From assembly GCA_965199805.1 (NCBI GenBank), contig CBDATO010000003.1:806001-870000 (forward strand): a stretch of 64,000 nt of DNA. Reading direction: 5' to 3'. This document shows, in pieces, positions 27,501 through 35,847 of this stretch. The notes under the pieces were generated by a model. That model made no database searches. It saw only the letters and a program-made list of their open reading frames with translations, and had not been told where the DNA came from. The translations under genes and the position numbers were made by a program. This stretch comes from DATAZK01 sp965199805. GTDB taxonomy: Bacteria > Actinomycetota > Actinomycetes > Frankiales > Frankiaceae. How positions within the stretch are numbered: the first letter of the stretch is position 1; each line of letters opens with the position of its first letter.

Positions 27501-28102
27501 ATCAGCTCGACGAAGAAATTGCCCTTGCCGAAGATTTCGGCGTACTCACCGGCGGTCGCCTTGGCGAGCGCGTAATTGCCGCGCTCCAGCGCCTGGCTGA
27601 CCTCGCCGCCGGGGCAGCCGGTGGTGCCGATGATGCCGCCCGTGTAGCGCGACAGCAGCTCGCGGTCCATCCGGGGCTTGTAGTAGTAACCCTCGAGGCT
27701 CGCCAGGCTGCTGAGCTTGATCAGGTTTTCGTAGCCGCCCTGATCCGTGGCCCACAGCGTCATGTGGCTGTACTTGTCGGTCTTCGCGTTGCCGCCGTCG
27801 GGCAGCTTCTTGTCGAAGCGGGAGCCGGGGGCGATGTAGGCCTCGGTGCCGATGATCGGCTTGATGCCCGCCTTGGCCGCCTTGCCGGCGAAGTCGAACG
27901 CGCCGTACAGGTTGCCGTGGTCGGTCATCGCGATCGCCGGCATGCCGAGCCGCTCGCACCCCGCGAACAGGTCTTTCAGCCGGGCCGCGCCGTCCAGCAT
28001 CGAGTACTCGGTGTGGACGTGCAGGTGGACGAACGAGTCGTCACGCGATTTCGCCGCCCCCGACAGGGCCCCGGGTGGGGCAGCGGGTCCGTCACTCGCC
28101 AT
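24542..28102 (-). CDS. dnaE: DNA polymerase III alpha subunit
   Basis: Replicative polymerase catalytic subunit, 1186 residues, DnaE1 type. In order: PHP domain (FVHLHVHTEYSMLDGAA near residue 24; AIAMTDHGNLYG), then the polymerase palm with the catalytic aspartates in PDIDMDFDERRR at about 420-431 and GPGRGSAAGCMIAYVLGIT before it. Next come fingers, the helix-hairpin-helix region and the OB fold (VGGIVASITRKVTKTGNPWAVIQLED). ATG at 28102 is preceded by GAGGTG at 9 nt, while the longer frame to 28216 has no support. It is divergent from guaB1, with 218 bp between them for promoters. It is probably the housekeeping copy, not the error-prone DnaE2, because of the usual actinobacterial rluD/lspA/ileS linkage. 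Confidence 0.97.
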   Translation of the reverse strand: MASDGPAAPPGALSGAAKSRDDSFVHLHVHTEYSMLDGAARLKDLFAGCERLGMPAIAMTDHGNLYGAFDFAGKAAKAGIKPIIGTEAYIAPGSRFDKKLPDGGNAKTDKYSHMTLWATDQGGYENLIKLSSLASLEGYYYKPRMDRELLSRYTGGIIGTTGCPGGEVSQALERGNYALAKATAGEYAEIFGKGNFFVELMQHGIDIEKRTFPQLVQIAKELDLPLVATNDLHYTEQADSTAHEVLLCVQTGATLADPTRFKFEANEFYLKSPAEMRALFSELPEACDNTLLIAERIEPPSFAPKQLLPQFPCPEGETEESWFRKEVAAGVAWRYNGAPSERVQQQVDYEVGVILQMGFPAYFLVVADLVRYAKTAGIRVGPGRGSAAGCMIAYVLGITELDPILHGLIFERFLNPDRVSMPDIDMDFDERRRTDMIRYATERYGDDKVAQIITYGTIKAKAAIKDSSRVLGYPYAMGDRITKAFPAAIMGREASLADCFDPSSSRYPEAGELRAMVAAEPDVARVMETARGLEGLKRQVGVHAAGVVMCRDPLTDHVPVWRRDADGAIITQFDMGAVESLGLLKMDFLGLRNLTVLDDCLLHIESNRGETIVLEELTLDDPEAYALLARGDTLGVFQLDGGPMRALLRSMRPTSFDDISAVIALYRPGPMGANAHNDYADRKNGRKPVEPIHPELAEALSDILDETHGLIVYQEQVMAIAQRVAGYTLGAADLLRRAMGKKKREILDKEYVPFSGGMKERGYGDAAIKTLWDILVPFSDYAFNKAHSAGYGLVSYWTAFLKANYPAEYMAALLTSVRDDKDKTAVYLQECRRMGLKVLPPDVNDSDRDFTPRGTDIRFGLGAIRNVGANVVDSLVRSRKAKGRFGDFADFLRKVEPVVCNKRTVESLIKAGAFDSLGHPRRGLVQVHADLIDAAVQIKRDEAAGQFSLFGGMADDDPGAGALGDAALETAVPNGEWDKKLLLAYEREMLGLYVSDHPLLGVEHILTAGSDATIADLSESCDDGNIVTVGGIVASITRKVTKTGNPWAVIQLEDLDGGVETLFFPQTYSQVSHQLIEDEVVLVRARVDKREDVPRLIAMDLTVPDLTQGPRGPLTVSLQANRCVPDLVARLKSVLSTHPGTTEVRLQLLSAARITTLKLDDGLRVNATTSLVADLKELLGAGCVSG

Positions 28103-28320
28103 GGCGCAACCCACCTCTCCGCTTCGCGACCGGCAGGGAAGGGCCCGCTCGGGCCGCCGGGATGCGCCGGTCAGCACACCGGCGCAGGACTCAGGTTTAG
28201 CACCTCGGACCGACAATTTCGGGGGTCCGTCGGGCCGGTCTCAGGTCGGCGGGCGTGTCGGCCGCGAGGCCTCCGGGAGCCGTTTCCCGTTGCGCCGTTT
28301 GTCGGGCACCATGGTTCCAC

Positions 28321-29751
28321 GTGCGCCTGCTCACGCCGCCCCCGTACGACCTGACGTACGACGACGTCTTCCTCGTCCCCCACCGCTCGTCGGTGACGTC
28401 CCGCCTCGAGGTGGACACGTCGACCGTCGACGGCACGGGCACCACGTTGCCGATCGTCGTCGCCAACATGACGTCCGTCGCCGGCCGCCGCATGGCGGAG
28501 ACCGTGGCCCGCCGCGGGGCGATCACCGTCATCCCCCAGGACATCCCGCTCGACGTGGTCGCCGACGTGATCAGTTACGTCAAGAGCCGCCACGTGCTGT
28601 TCGACACCCCCATCACGCTGGGGCGGCACGAGACGGTCGGCGAGGCCGTGGGCCTGCTGCCGAAACGCGCCCACGGCGCGGTCGTCGTCGTCGAGGACGG
28701 CCGCCCGGTCGGAATCGTCACCGAGGCCGACTGCCAGGAGGTCGACCGCTTCACCCAGCTCGAGGAGGTCATGTCGCGCGAGCTGCTGACCCTTCCCGAC
28801 AGCGTCGACCCGCGCGCGGCCTTCGACCGGCTGCAGGACGGGCGCCACCGCCTCGCGCCCGTCGTCGGCGCCGACGGCCGGCTGGTCGGCATCCTGACCC
28901 GCAAGGCGGCGCTGCGCTCCGCGCTCTACACCCCGGCCCTCGACGACGCCGGCCGGCTGCGCATCGCGGCCGCCATGGGCATCAACGGTGACGTGATCGG
29001 CCGGGCGAAGGGCCTGCTGGAGGCCGGGGTCGACGTGCTCGTGCTGGACACCGCGCACGGCCACCAGGAGAAGATGATCGACGCGCTGCGGGCGGTGCGG
29101 GCGCTCGACCCGCCGGTGCCGCTGGTGGCCGGCAACGTCGTCACGGCAGCCGGCGTACGCGATCTCGTCGAGGCGGGCGCCGACATCCTCAAGGTCGGGG
29201 TCGGCCCGGGCGCCATGTGCACCACCCGGATGCAGACCGGGGTCGGCCGCCCGCAGTTCTCCGCGGTCGTCGAGTGCTCGGCCGAGGCCCGCCGGATGGG
29301 CGCCCACGTGTGGGCGGACGGCGGCGTGCGCCATCCCCGCGACGTCGCGCTCGCCATCGCGGCCGGCGCCAGCAACGTCATGGTCGGATCCTGGTTCGCC
29401 GGCACCCACGAGTCGCCCGGCGACGTGCAGCGCGCCGCCGACGGCCGGCTCTACAAGGAGAACTACGGCATGGCGTCGGCCCGCGCGGTGCGGCTGCGCA
29501 GCGCCGACGACACGCCTTTCGAGCGGGCCCGCAAGAGCCTGTTCGAGGAGGGCATCTCCACCGGCCGGATGTACCTCGACCCGACCCGCCCGGGCGTCGA
29601 GGACCTGCTCGACACGATCATCGCCGGGCTGCGCAGCGCCTGCACGTATGCGGGGGCCCGCACCCTCGAGCAGCTGCACGAGAACGCGCTGATCGGCGTG
29701 CAGGGCGCGGCCGGTTACGCCGAGGGCCGCCCGCTGCACAGCAGCTGGTAG
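28321..29751 (+). CDS. guaB1: IMPDH/GMP reductase-family protein with CBS pair, GuaB1 type
   Basis: A 476-residue (beta/alpha)8-barrel enzyme with two CBS domains inserted at about residues 95-205. The catalytic Cys300 lies in GPGAMCTTRMQTGVG, and the flap region is YKENYGMASARA. The motif differs from true IMP dehydrogenases, which have GIGPGSIC...; this matches the actinobacterial GuaB1 paralogue. Mycobacterial GuaB1 has been described as a GMP reductase controlled by nucleotides at the CBS domains, so GMP to IMP salvage is likelier than IMP to XMP. GTG at 28321 gives the normal N terminus (LLTPPPYDLTYDDVFLVP) and lacks a clear ribosome-binding site. Confidence 0.88.
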   Translation: MRLLTPPPYDLTYDDVFLVPHRSSVTSRLEVDTSTVDGTGTTLPIVVANMTSVAGRRMAETVARRGAITVIPQDIPLDVVADVISYVKSRHVLFDTPITLGRHETVGEAVGLLPKRAHGAVVVVEDGRPVGIVTEADCQEVDRFTQLEEVMSRELLTLPDSVDPRAAFDRLQDGRHRLAPVVGADGRLVGILTRKAALRSALYTPALDDAGRLRIAAAMGINGDVIGRAKGLLEAGVDVLVLDTAHGHQEKMIDALRAVRALDPPVPLVAGNVVTAAGVRDLVEAGADILKVGVGPGAMCTTRMQTGVGRPQFSAVVECSAEARRMGAHVWADGGVRHPRDVALAIAAGASNVMVGSWFAGTHESPGDVQRAADGRLYKENYGMASARAVRLRSADDTPFERARKSLFEEGISTGRMYLDPTRPGVEDLLDTIIAGLRSACTYAGARTLEQLHENALIGVQGAAGYAEGRPLHSSW

Positions 29752-29762
29752 CCGAGCGGCCC

Positions 29763-29806
29763 AGCGCCACCACGTCCGGTCAGCCAGCTCACGCCGGCTG
29801 GTGGCG
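29763..29806. terminator. Hairpin between convergent guaB1 and GNAT genes
   Basis: Arms GCGCCACCA (29763-29771) and TGGTGGCGC (29798-29806) pair perfectly over 9 bp; the 26-nt loop can pair further. It lies 12 bp after the guaB1 stop and 21 bp from the stop of the opposite gene, so it could end transcription from both sides. There is no T-tract, as is usual in high-GC actinomycetes. Confidence 0.5.
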
Positions 29807-29826
29807 CCAGGGGCGAGCGGGCAGCC

Positions 29827-30786
29827 TCAGCGCCCCGGGTGCCGGAACTCCAGCTCGACGGTCGCGGACTTGTCGTGCAGCTCGCGGGCGGCACCGGTGA
29901 GCACGTAGCCGAGCCGCGCGTACATCTGGTGGGAGTCCAGGAAGCGCGCGTCGCTCCAGACCACGAGCCGCTGCGGCCCGCCGACCCGGCGCTCGACGAG
30001 GTGCACCAGCCGGGAGCCGAGGCCCTGCCGGCGGGCGGCCGCCGACACGTACAGCGACTTGAGCTCCGCCCCGTCCGGATGCGGCTTCCAGCCGACCGAG
30101 CCCATTAGATCCGAGCTGATCCGACCCGCACCGATCGGACCCGCACCGCCCGGGTCGGGCAGCACCCAGAGCTCGCCCTTCTCCCCCGGCCGGCTGCCCG
30201 CGTACGCGGTGCCGGGAGCCCGGATCCACGGCTCCTCACCGTCGACGTCGAAGACGATGGTCGGGTACTCGGCCCAGATCGTGCCGATCAGCGTCTCGAT
30301 CGCGGCGGCGTCGGCGTCGGTGACCGGCCGCAGGCCCGGCAGCAGCTGCTTGCGCATGGTGAGGTGCGGGATGCCGGCCTCCTCGTACGGCTCCCCCACG
30401 CCCGTGTAGCCGAGCCGCTCGTAGAAGCCGGTGACCTGCTGCTGCGCGTGCAGCTCGACCTCGGTGATGCCCTGCTCGCCGGCCCAGCGCTCGGCCGCGT
30501 CCATGATCCTGCGGCCGAGGCCACCGCCGCGGATGTCGGCCGCCACCGCGACGCGCCCGACGACCGCGAGGCCGTCGACGTCGAAGATCCGCGCGGTGCC
30601 GATGACGTCGCCGCCGGGCGGGGCGGCCGGGTCGCGGAGCACCACATGGGCCGCATCGCCGTCACGCCCGTCGAACTCGAGCTCCGCAGGCACGCCCTGC
30701 TCGTCCACGAAGACGGCCTGCCGCAGCCGCGCCGCCTGCTCCAGCTGTGCCGGATCGGCGCTGATCTCGGCGCGAAAGCCCGTCAC
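29827..30786 (-). CDS. Protein with two tandem GNAT acetyltransferase domains
   Basis: A 319-residue soluble protein made of two GNAT folds. The first (about 1-150) has VGRVAVAADIRGGGLGRRIMDAA and FYERLGY, and resembles ElaA-like N-acyltransferases. The second (about 155-319) has LKSLYVSAAARRQGLGSRLV and MYARLGYV. Both contain the acetyl-CoA-binding R-x-x-G-x-G/A pattern, so both may be active. The acceptor is unknown. GTG at 30786 overlaps the rluD stop, making it the last gene of lspA-rluD-GNAT. Fusions of this kind occur in related actinomycetes. Confidence 0.85.
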   Translation of the reverse strand: MTGFRAEISADPAQLEQAARLRQAVFVDEQGVPAELEFDGRDGDAAHVVLRDPAAPPGGDVIGTARIFDVDGLAVVGRVAVAADIRGGGLGRRIMDAAERWAGEQGITEVELHAQQQVTGFYERLGYTGVGEPYEEAGIPHLTMRKQLLPGLRPVTDADAAAIETLIGTIWAEYPTIVFDVDGEEPWIRAPGTAYAGSRPGEKGELWVLPDPGGAGPIGAGRISSDLMGSVGWKPHPDGAELKSLYVSAAARRQGLGSRLVHLVERRVGGPQRLVVWSDARFLDSHQMYARLGYVLTGAARELHDKSATVELEFRHPGR

Positions 30787-31730
30787 GCCGACTCCTCCTC
30801 GAGCACCGCCAGCGCGTGGGCGAGGTCGGCCGGATCGGGGCTCTCGAACTGCACGGGCCGCCCCTCGGTCGGGTGCTGGAAGCCGAGCCGCGCCGCGTGC
30901 AGCCACTGCCGGCTCAGCCCGAGCCGGGCCGACAGCGTCGGGTCGGCCCCGTACGCGATGTCGCCCACGCAGGGATGCCGCACGGCGGCCATGTGCACCC
31001 GGATCTGGTGGGTGCGGCCGGTCTCGAGCCTGACGTCGAGCAGGCTCGCGGCTCGGAAGGCCTCGACGGTCTCGTAGTGGGTCACGCTGTCGCGCCCGCC
31101 GGCGACGACGGCGAACTTGTAGTCGGCGCCCGGGTGGCGCCCGATCGGGGCGTCGATCGTGCCGCGTGACGGGTCGGGATGGCCCTGCACCAGCGCGCGG
31201 TAGCGCTTGTCGACCTCCCGGTCGCGGAAGGCGTCCTTCAGCTTGGAGTACGCGATCTCGCTCTTCGCGACGACCATCAGGCCGCTGGTGCCCACGTCGA
31301 GGCGGTGCACGATGCCCTGGCGCTCGGCGGCGCCGCTGGTGGCGATGCGGTGACCGGTGGCGAGCAGACCGCCGATCACGGTCGGGCCGTCCCAGCCGGG
31401 GCTCGGGTGCGCCGCGACCCCGACGGGCTTGTCGACGACCAGCAGGTCGGTGTCCTCGTACACGATCGACAGGCCGACCACGGGCTTGGCCTCGGGCAGC
31501 GGCAGCTCGGGCGTCGACGGCCGCGGTGGGTCGGGCAGCCGCACCTCGAGGGCGCTTCCGGTGCGCACCCGGGAGGACTTGCCGGCCGTGGCCCCGTCGA
31601 CGGTGGCGTCACCGGCCTCGACGAGCGCTGCCGCGGCTGTGCGCGAGAGCCCGAAGATGCGGGACACGGCGGCGTCGAGCCGCATGCCGTCGAGACCCTC
31701 GGGGACGTCCAACGACCGGTAGGAGGGCAT
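30783..31730 (-). CDS. rluD: Ribosomal large subunit pseudouridine synthase, RluD/RluA family
   Basis: Makes pseudouridine in 23S rRNA. The 315-residue protein has an N-terminal S4 RNA-binding domain (about 17-65) and a PSUS catalytic domain with Asp145 in GIVHRLDVGTSGLMV. Other family motifs are VDKPVGVAAHPS and ETGRTHQIRVHMA. It follows lspA after 34 bp, the usual actinobacterial order. Which rRNA positions are modified cannot be told from the sequence; RluD assignment over RluA or RluC is by linkage and length. Confidence 0.93.
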   Translation of the reverse strand: MPSYRSLDVPEGLDGMRLDAAVSRIFGLSRTAAAALVEAGDATVDGATAGKSSRVRTGSALEVRLPDPPRPSTPELPLPEAKPVVGLSIVYEDTDLLVVDKPVGVAAHPSPGWDGPTVIGGLLATGHRIATSGAAERQGIVHRLDVGTSGLMVVAKSEIAYSKLKDAFRDREVDKRYRALVQGHPDPSRGTIDAPIGRHPGADYKFAVVAGGRDSVTHYETVEAFRAASLLDVRLETGRTHQIRVHMAAVRHPCVGDIAYGADPTLSARLGLSRQWLHAARLGFQHPTEGRPVQFESPDPADLAHALAVLEEESA

Positions 31731-31764
31731 TGACCCAGCGTACGAGCCGGGCGGCTGCGCCCTG

Positions 31765-32343
31765 CTACCTGTCGTCGCTGCCGAGCTTGCGCCCGTCCAG
31801 CGTGATGCCGCGCAGCGACAGCAGCACCGCGAGCACGCCGCCGACGACGATCGCCGAGTCGGCGAGGTTGAACACCGGCCAGTGGTGGATGTGGATCCAG
31901 TCCACGACGTGGCCCTTCAGCGGGCCGGGCGCCCGGAAGATCCGGTCACCGAGGTTGCCGAGGGCGCCGCCGAGCAGCAGCCCCAGCGACCAGGCCCAGC
32001 CGGTCGACGCGAGCTTGCGCGCCGCCCGCACGATGAAGCCGACGACCGCGACGGCCACCAGCGTGAAGATGACCGTGGCGCCGGCGGCGAAGCCGAAGGC
32101 GGCCCCCGGGTTACGTGTGAGCTGCAGGTCGAGCACGCCGGGGATGACGTCGACCGGCCGGTCGCCCTGGACCATGTGGGCGACGACCAGCAGCTTGCTG
32201 ACCTCGTCGAGGATCAGCGCGACGGCGGCCACCGCGAGCAGCAGCCCGATGCGGCGGCGCGGAGCCGGGAGTACGTCGGCCGGCGGCTGGTCGGACGGCT
32301 CGGCGGACGTCGTCTCCGCGGAGGTCTCGTAAGAGCTGCTCAC
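31765..32343 (-). CDS. lspA: Lipoprotein signal peptidase (signal peptidase II)
   Basis: Membrane aspartic protease that removes the signal peptide of diacylglycerylated prolipoproteins. It has 192 residues: an N-terminal cytoplasmic extension of about 30, then four membrane segments. The catalytic aspartates are Asp133 (GNLGDRIF) and Asp162 (FNLADSAI), and the conserved LTRNPGAAFG loop is present. It begins with GTG at 32343, divergent from the ileS leader about 110 bp away. It works after Lgt, whose gene is at 3.5 kb. Confidence 0.96.
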   Translation of the reverse strand: MSSSYETSAETTSAEPSDQPPADVLPAPRRRIGLLLAVAAVALILDEVSKLLVVAHMVQGDRPVDVIPGVLDLQLTRNPGAAFGFAAGATVIFTLVAVAVVGFIVRAARKLASTGWAWSLGLLLGGALGNLGDRIFRAPGPLKGHVVDWIHIHHWPVFNLADSAIVVGGVLAVLLSLRGITLDGRKLGSDDR

Positions 32344-32449
32344 GCTTCTCCGATCGGCGGTGGACGGCGTGTGCGCAGTCTAGGCGGACACCCTGACCCC
32401 GGCGGGCGGCAGAAACGGGCGCCATCAGGGGCGCGGGTACGCTGAACCA

Positions 32450-32714
32450 GCGCGGAAACGGCCCTGACGGGGACGAGTAGCGACGGAAGCAGCACAGAGC
32501 GACCCGGGGACGGTGGAAGCCCGGGTGCCGGCCCGCCGTGAAGATCACCCCTGAGCCGCCGGAGGAAACGGGTTCGCCCGGAGTAGACCCGGCCCACGTG
32601 AGTGAGCGGACGCGAGGACCCGCGGTTCGGGGTCCGGCGTCAAGAAGGGTGGTACCGCGGGACGCTTCGGCGCCTCGTCCCTTCACCGGCCCCACGCCCG
32701 TGAAGGAGACCCCC
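32450..32714 (+). promoter_or_regulatory. Ile-specific translational T-box riboswitch before ileS
   Basis: Stem I carries the AGTA motif (32476-32479) and, on its 3' side, an ATC isoleucine specifier at 32544-32546. The T-box core AGAAGGGTGGTACCGCGGG is at 32643-32661, with the TGGT bulge that pairs with uncharged tRNA. Downstream, CCCTTCAC (32679-32686) can pair either with GTGAAGG (32700-32706), hiding the ribosome-binding site, or with AAGGG of the T-box. Binding of uncharged tRNA-Ile should therefore free the ribosome-binding site. There is no terminator T-run, so control is on translation, as known for actinobacterial ileS. Confidence 0.9.
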
Positions 32715-35700
32715 GTGTTCCGTCCGCTACCCGCCGGCGCCCCCGACCTGCCCGGCCTCGAGCAGCAGGTGCTCGCCCGGTGGCAGGAGACGTCCGTCTT
32801 CGACCGGTCGATGGCGCAGAACGCCGACGGCCCGCTCTGGGTGTTCTACGAGGGCCCGCCGACCGCGAACGGCAAGCCGGGCGCCCACCACGTCGAGGCC
32901 CGCGTCTTCAAGGACCTCTTCCCGCGCTTCAAGACGATGAAGGGCCACCACGTCCCGCGCCGCGCCGGCTGGGACTGCCACGGCCTGCCGGTCGAGCTGG
33001 CCATCGAGAAGGAGCTCGGCTTCTCCGGCAAGCAGGACATCGAGGCGTACGGCGTGGCGGAGTTCAACGCCAAGTGCCGCGAGTCGGTGCTGCGCCACGT
33101 CGACGAGTTCGAGCGGCTCACCGTACGGATGGGCTACTGGACCGACATGGCCTCGGCCTACCGCACGATGGACACCAGCTACATCGAGTCGGTCTGGTGG
33201 AGCCTCAAGACGATCTGGGACAAGGGCCTGCTGGTGCAGGACTCCCGGGTGGCGCCGTACTGCCCGCGCTGCCAGACCGCCCTGAGCGACCACGAGGTGG
33301 CGCAGGGCTACACCGACGTCGTCGACCCCAGCGTCTACGTGCGCTTCCCGGTGGTCGGCAAGCCCTACGACCTGCTGGTCTGGACGACGACCCCGTGGAC
33401 CCTGGTGTCCAACACCGCCGTGGCGGTGCATCCGGAGGTCGACTACGCGGTGGTCGAGGTGCCGGGCGCGCGTCCGGTACTGGTCGCGACGCCGCTGATC
33501 GGGAAGGCCGTCGGCCCTGACGCCACCGTGCTCGACACCGTCGCCGGGCGTGACCTCGAAGGGCTCGCGTACGAGCGGCCGCTGGACCTCATCGCCGCTG
33601 ACGAGTTCGGCCCCGGCGCCCACCAGCTGGTGCTCGCCGACTACGTCACGGTCGAGGACGGCACCGGGCTGGTGCACCAGGCCCCCGCCTTCGGCGCCGA
33701 GGACCTCGCGGTGGCACGCGCGTACGGGCTCGCGATCGTCAACCCGATCCGGGCCAACGGCACCTTCGAGGAGCGGGTGCCGCTGGTCGGCGGGCAGTTC
33801 TTCAAGACCGCCGACACCGAGCTGGTGGCCGAGCTGGAGCGCCGTGGCGTGCTGTGGCGGCACGTGCCGTACGAGCACAGCTACCCGCTGTGCTGGCGCT
33901 GCGACACCGCGCTGCTCTACTACGCGCTGCCGTCCTGGTACATTCGCACCACCGCGGAGAAGGACCGGCTGCTCGAGGAGAACGAGGACACCCGCTGGTA
34001 CCCGCCGCGGATCAAGTCCGGCCGCTACGGCGAGTGGCTGCGCGGCAACGTCGACTGGGCGCTCTCGCGCAACCGCTACTGGGGCACGCCGCTACCCATC
34101 TGGACGTGCGGCGAGGACGGCTCGCACCGCGAGTGCGTCGGCTCGCTGGCGGAGCTCGGCGAGCTCGCCGGGCAGAACCTCTCGGCGTTGGACCCGCACC
34201 GCCCTCACGTCGACGACGTCACGCTCACCTGCACCGCCGACGGCTGCACCGGCACCATGCGCCGGGTGCCCGAGGTCATCGACGTCTGGTACGACTCCGG
34301 CGCCATGCCGTTCGCGCAGTGGGGCGCGCCGCACCAGAACGACGCGGAGTTCCGCGCCAACTACCCGGCGCAGTACATCTGCGAGGCGATCGACCAGACC
34401 CGCGGCTGGTTCTACACGCTGATGGCGATCGGCACGCTGGTGTTCGACGAGTCCTCGTACGAGACGGTGCTCTGCCTCGGCCTGCTGCTCGACGGCGACG
34501 GCCGCAAGATGAGCAAGCACCTCGGCAACGTGCTCGACCCGTTCGAGCTCTTCGACCGGCACGGCGCCGATGCGGTGCGCTGGCTGATGCTGGCCGGCGG
34601 CTCGCCGTGGATGGACCGCCGGGTCGGCCACGACAACATCGAGGAGGTCGTGCGCAAGGTCCTGCTGACCTACTACAACACCGCCTCGTTCTTCCTGCTG
34701 TACGCGAGCACGACCGACTGGTCACCTGGCGTCGTTTCGCGCCCTGATGACGCGGCCGAGCTCCCGCCGGCCGATCATGTGCTCGACCGCTGGGCGCGCA
34801 GCGAGCTGGCCGCGACGGTGGCCGAGGTGGACGCCGCGCTGGAGGACTTCGACTCCGCCCGCGCCGGCCGCCGGCTCGCCGGCTTCCTGGACGACCTGTC
34901 CAACTGGTACGTCCGGCGTTCGCGCCGCCGCTTCTGGGCCGGTGACCCGCAGGCCCTCGCCACGCTGCACACCTGCCTGGAGACGGTGACCCGGCTGCTC
35001 GCACCACTCACGCCGTTCCTCACCGACTGGCTGTGGCCGCAGCTGCAGGTGCCCGGCGCGCCCGACTCGGTGCACCTCGCCTCCTGGCCGGAGGTGGACG
35101 CGTCGGCGATCGACCGTGACCTGTCGGCGCAGGTCGACCTCGTACGCCGGCTGGTCGAGCTGGGCCGCGCCGCCCGCGCCGGCGCCAAGGTGAAGACCCG
35201 CCAGCCGCTCGGCCGGGCCGCCGTCCCCAGCAGCCTCTACGCGCGGCTGTCGCCCGAGCTGTTGAAGGAGATCGCCGACGAGCTCAACGTGCTGACGGTC
35301 GAGCCGCTCGACGGCGGGCTGGTCGACGTGGTGGTCAAGCCCAACTTCCGGGCACTCGGCAAGCGCTTCGGATCCGGCACGAAGGCGGTCGCGGCCGCCG
35401 TGCAGGCGGCGGGCGACCCGGTCGACGGCGCGCTCACGGTCGAGGTGGACGGCGAGCCGGTCACCCTCTCCGGCGACGAGCTGATCATCACGGAGACGCC
35501 ACGGGCCGGGTGGGCCGTCGTCAGCGAGTCGGGCGCCTCGGTGGCGCTCGACCTGACGCTCACCGACGCGCTGATCCGGGCGGGCAGGGCCCGTGACGTC
35601 GTCCGCTTCGTGCAGGACGCCCGCAAGCGGTCCGGGCTCGACGTGAGCGACCGCATCGAGCTGTGGTGGACCGCGGACGGCGCCGAGCTGGCGGGCGCGA

Positions 35701-35837
35701 TCCGCGAGCACACCGGCACGCTGGCCGCCGAGGTGCTGGCGACCTTTGTCACCGAGGGACATCCGGCGGCCCCCGTCGCCGCCCACCGCGACGACGACCT
35801 CGGCCTGACGGTCTGGCTGCGCCTGGCCGGAGGCTAG
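32715..35837 (+). CDS. ileS: Isoleucyl-tRNA synthetase
   Basis: Class I synthetase charging tRNA-Ile, 1040 residues. The HIGH-like motif is PPTANGKPGAHH at about 48-59, and KMSKS is GRKMSKH at about 596-602. The editing CP1 domain (TTTPWTLVSNTAVAVHPEVDY) and the C-terminal anticodon-binding region are present. The long form with NG.PG.HH resembles the eukaryote-like type II enzymes common in actinobacteria, which are often less sensitive to mupirocin. GTG at 32715 follows GAAGGAGA by 6 nt. The frame extends up to 32538, but that part is the T-box leader. It is convergent with the next gene, with a gap of only 10 bp. Confidence 0.97.
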   Translation: MFRPLPAGAPDLPGLEQQVLARWQETSVFDRSMAQNADGPLWVFYEGPPTANGKPGAHHVEARVFKDLFPRFKTMKGHHVPRRAGWDCHGLPVELAIEKELGFSGKQDIEAYGVAEFNAKCRESVLRHVDEFERLTVRMGYWTDMASAYRTMDTSYIESVWWSLKTIWDKGLLVQDSRVAPYCPRCQTALSDHEVAQGYTDVVDPSVYVRFPVVGKPYDLLVWTTTPWTLVSNTAVAVHPEVDYAVVEVPGARPVLVATPLIGKAVGPDATVLDTVAGRDLEGLAYERPLDLIAADEFGPGAHQLVLADYVTVEDGTGLVHQAPAFGAEDLAVARAYGLAIVNPIRANGTFEERVPLVGGQFFKTADTELVAELERRGVLWRHVPYEHSYPLCWRCDTALLYYALPSWYIRTTAEKDRLLEENEDTRWYPPRIKSGRYGEWLRGNVDWALSRNRYWGTPLPIWTCGEDGSHRECVGSLAELGELAGQNLSALDPHRPHVDDVTLTCTADGCTGTMRRVPEVIDVWYDSGAMPFAQWGAPHQNDAEFRANYPAQYICEAIDQTRGWFYTLMAIGTLVFDESSYETVLCLGLLLDGDGRKMSKHLGNVLDPFELFDRHGADAVRWLMLAGGSPWMDRRVGHDNIEEVVRKVLLTYYNTASFFLLYASTTDWSPGVVSRPDDAAELPPADHVLDRWARSELAATVAEVDAALEDFDSARAGRRLAGFLDDLSNWYVRRSRRRFWAGDPQALATLHTCLETVTRLLAPLTPFLTDWLWPQLQVPGAPDSVHLASWPEVDASAIDRDLSAQVDLVRRLVELGRAARAGAKVKTRQPLGRAAVPSSLYARLSPELLKEIADELNVLTVEPLDGGLVDVVVKPNFRALGKRFGSGTKAVAAAVQAAGDPVDGALTVEVDGEPVTLSGDELIITETPRAGWAVVSESGASVALDLTLTDALIRAGRARDVVRFVQDARKRSGLDVSDRIELWWTADGAELAGAIREHTGTLAAEVLATFVTEGHPAAPVAAHRDDDLGLTVWLRLAGG

Positions 35838-35847
35838 GACCGGACGG

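Noticed and set aside
28321..29751. Annotation as IMP dehydrogenase guaB
   Set aside because: The active-site loop and overall form match the GuaB1 paralogue, so the IMPDH name would be misleading.
32538..32714. 59-residue N-terminal extension of IleS
   Set aside because: This stretch is the T-box leader; GTG at 32715 has a good ribosome-binding site and gives the family N terminus.
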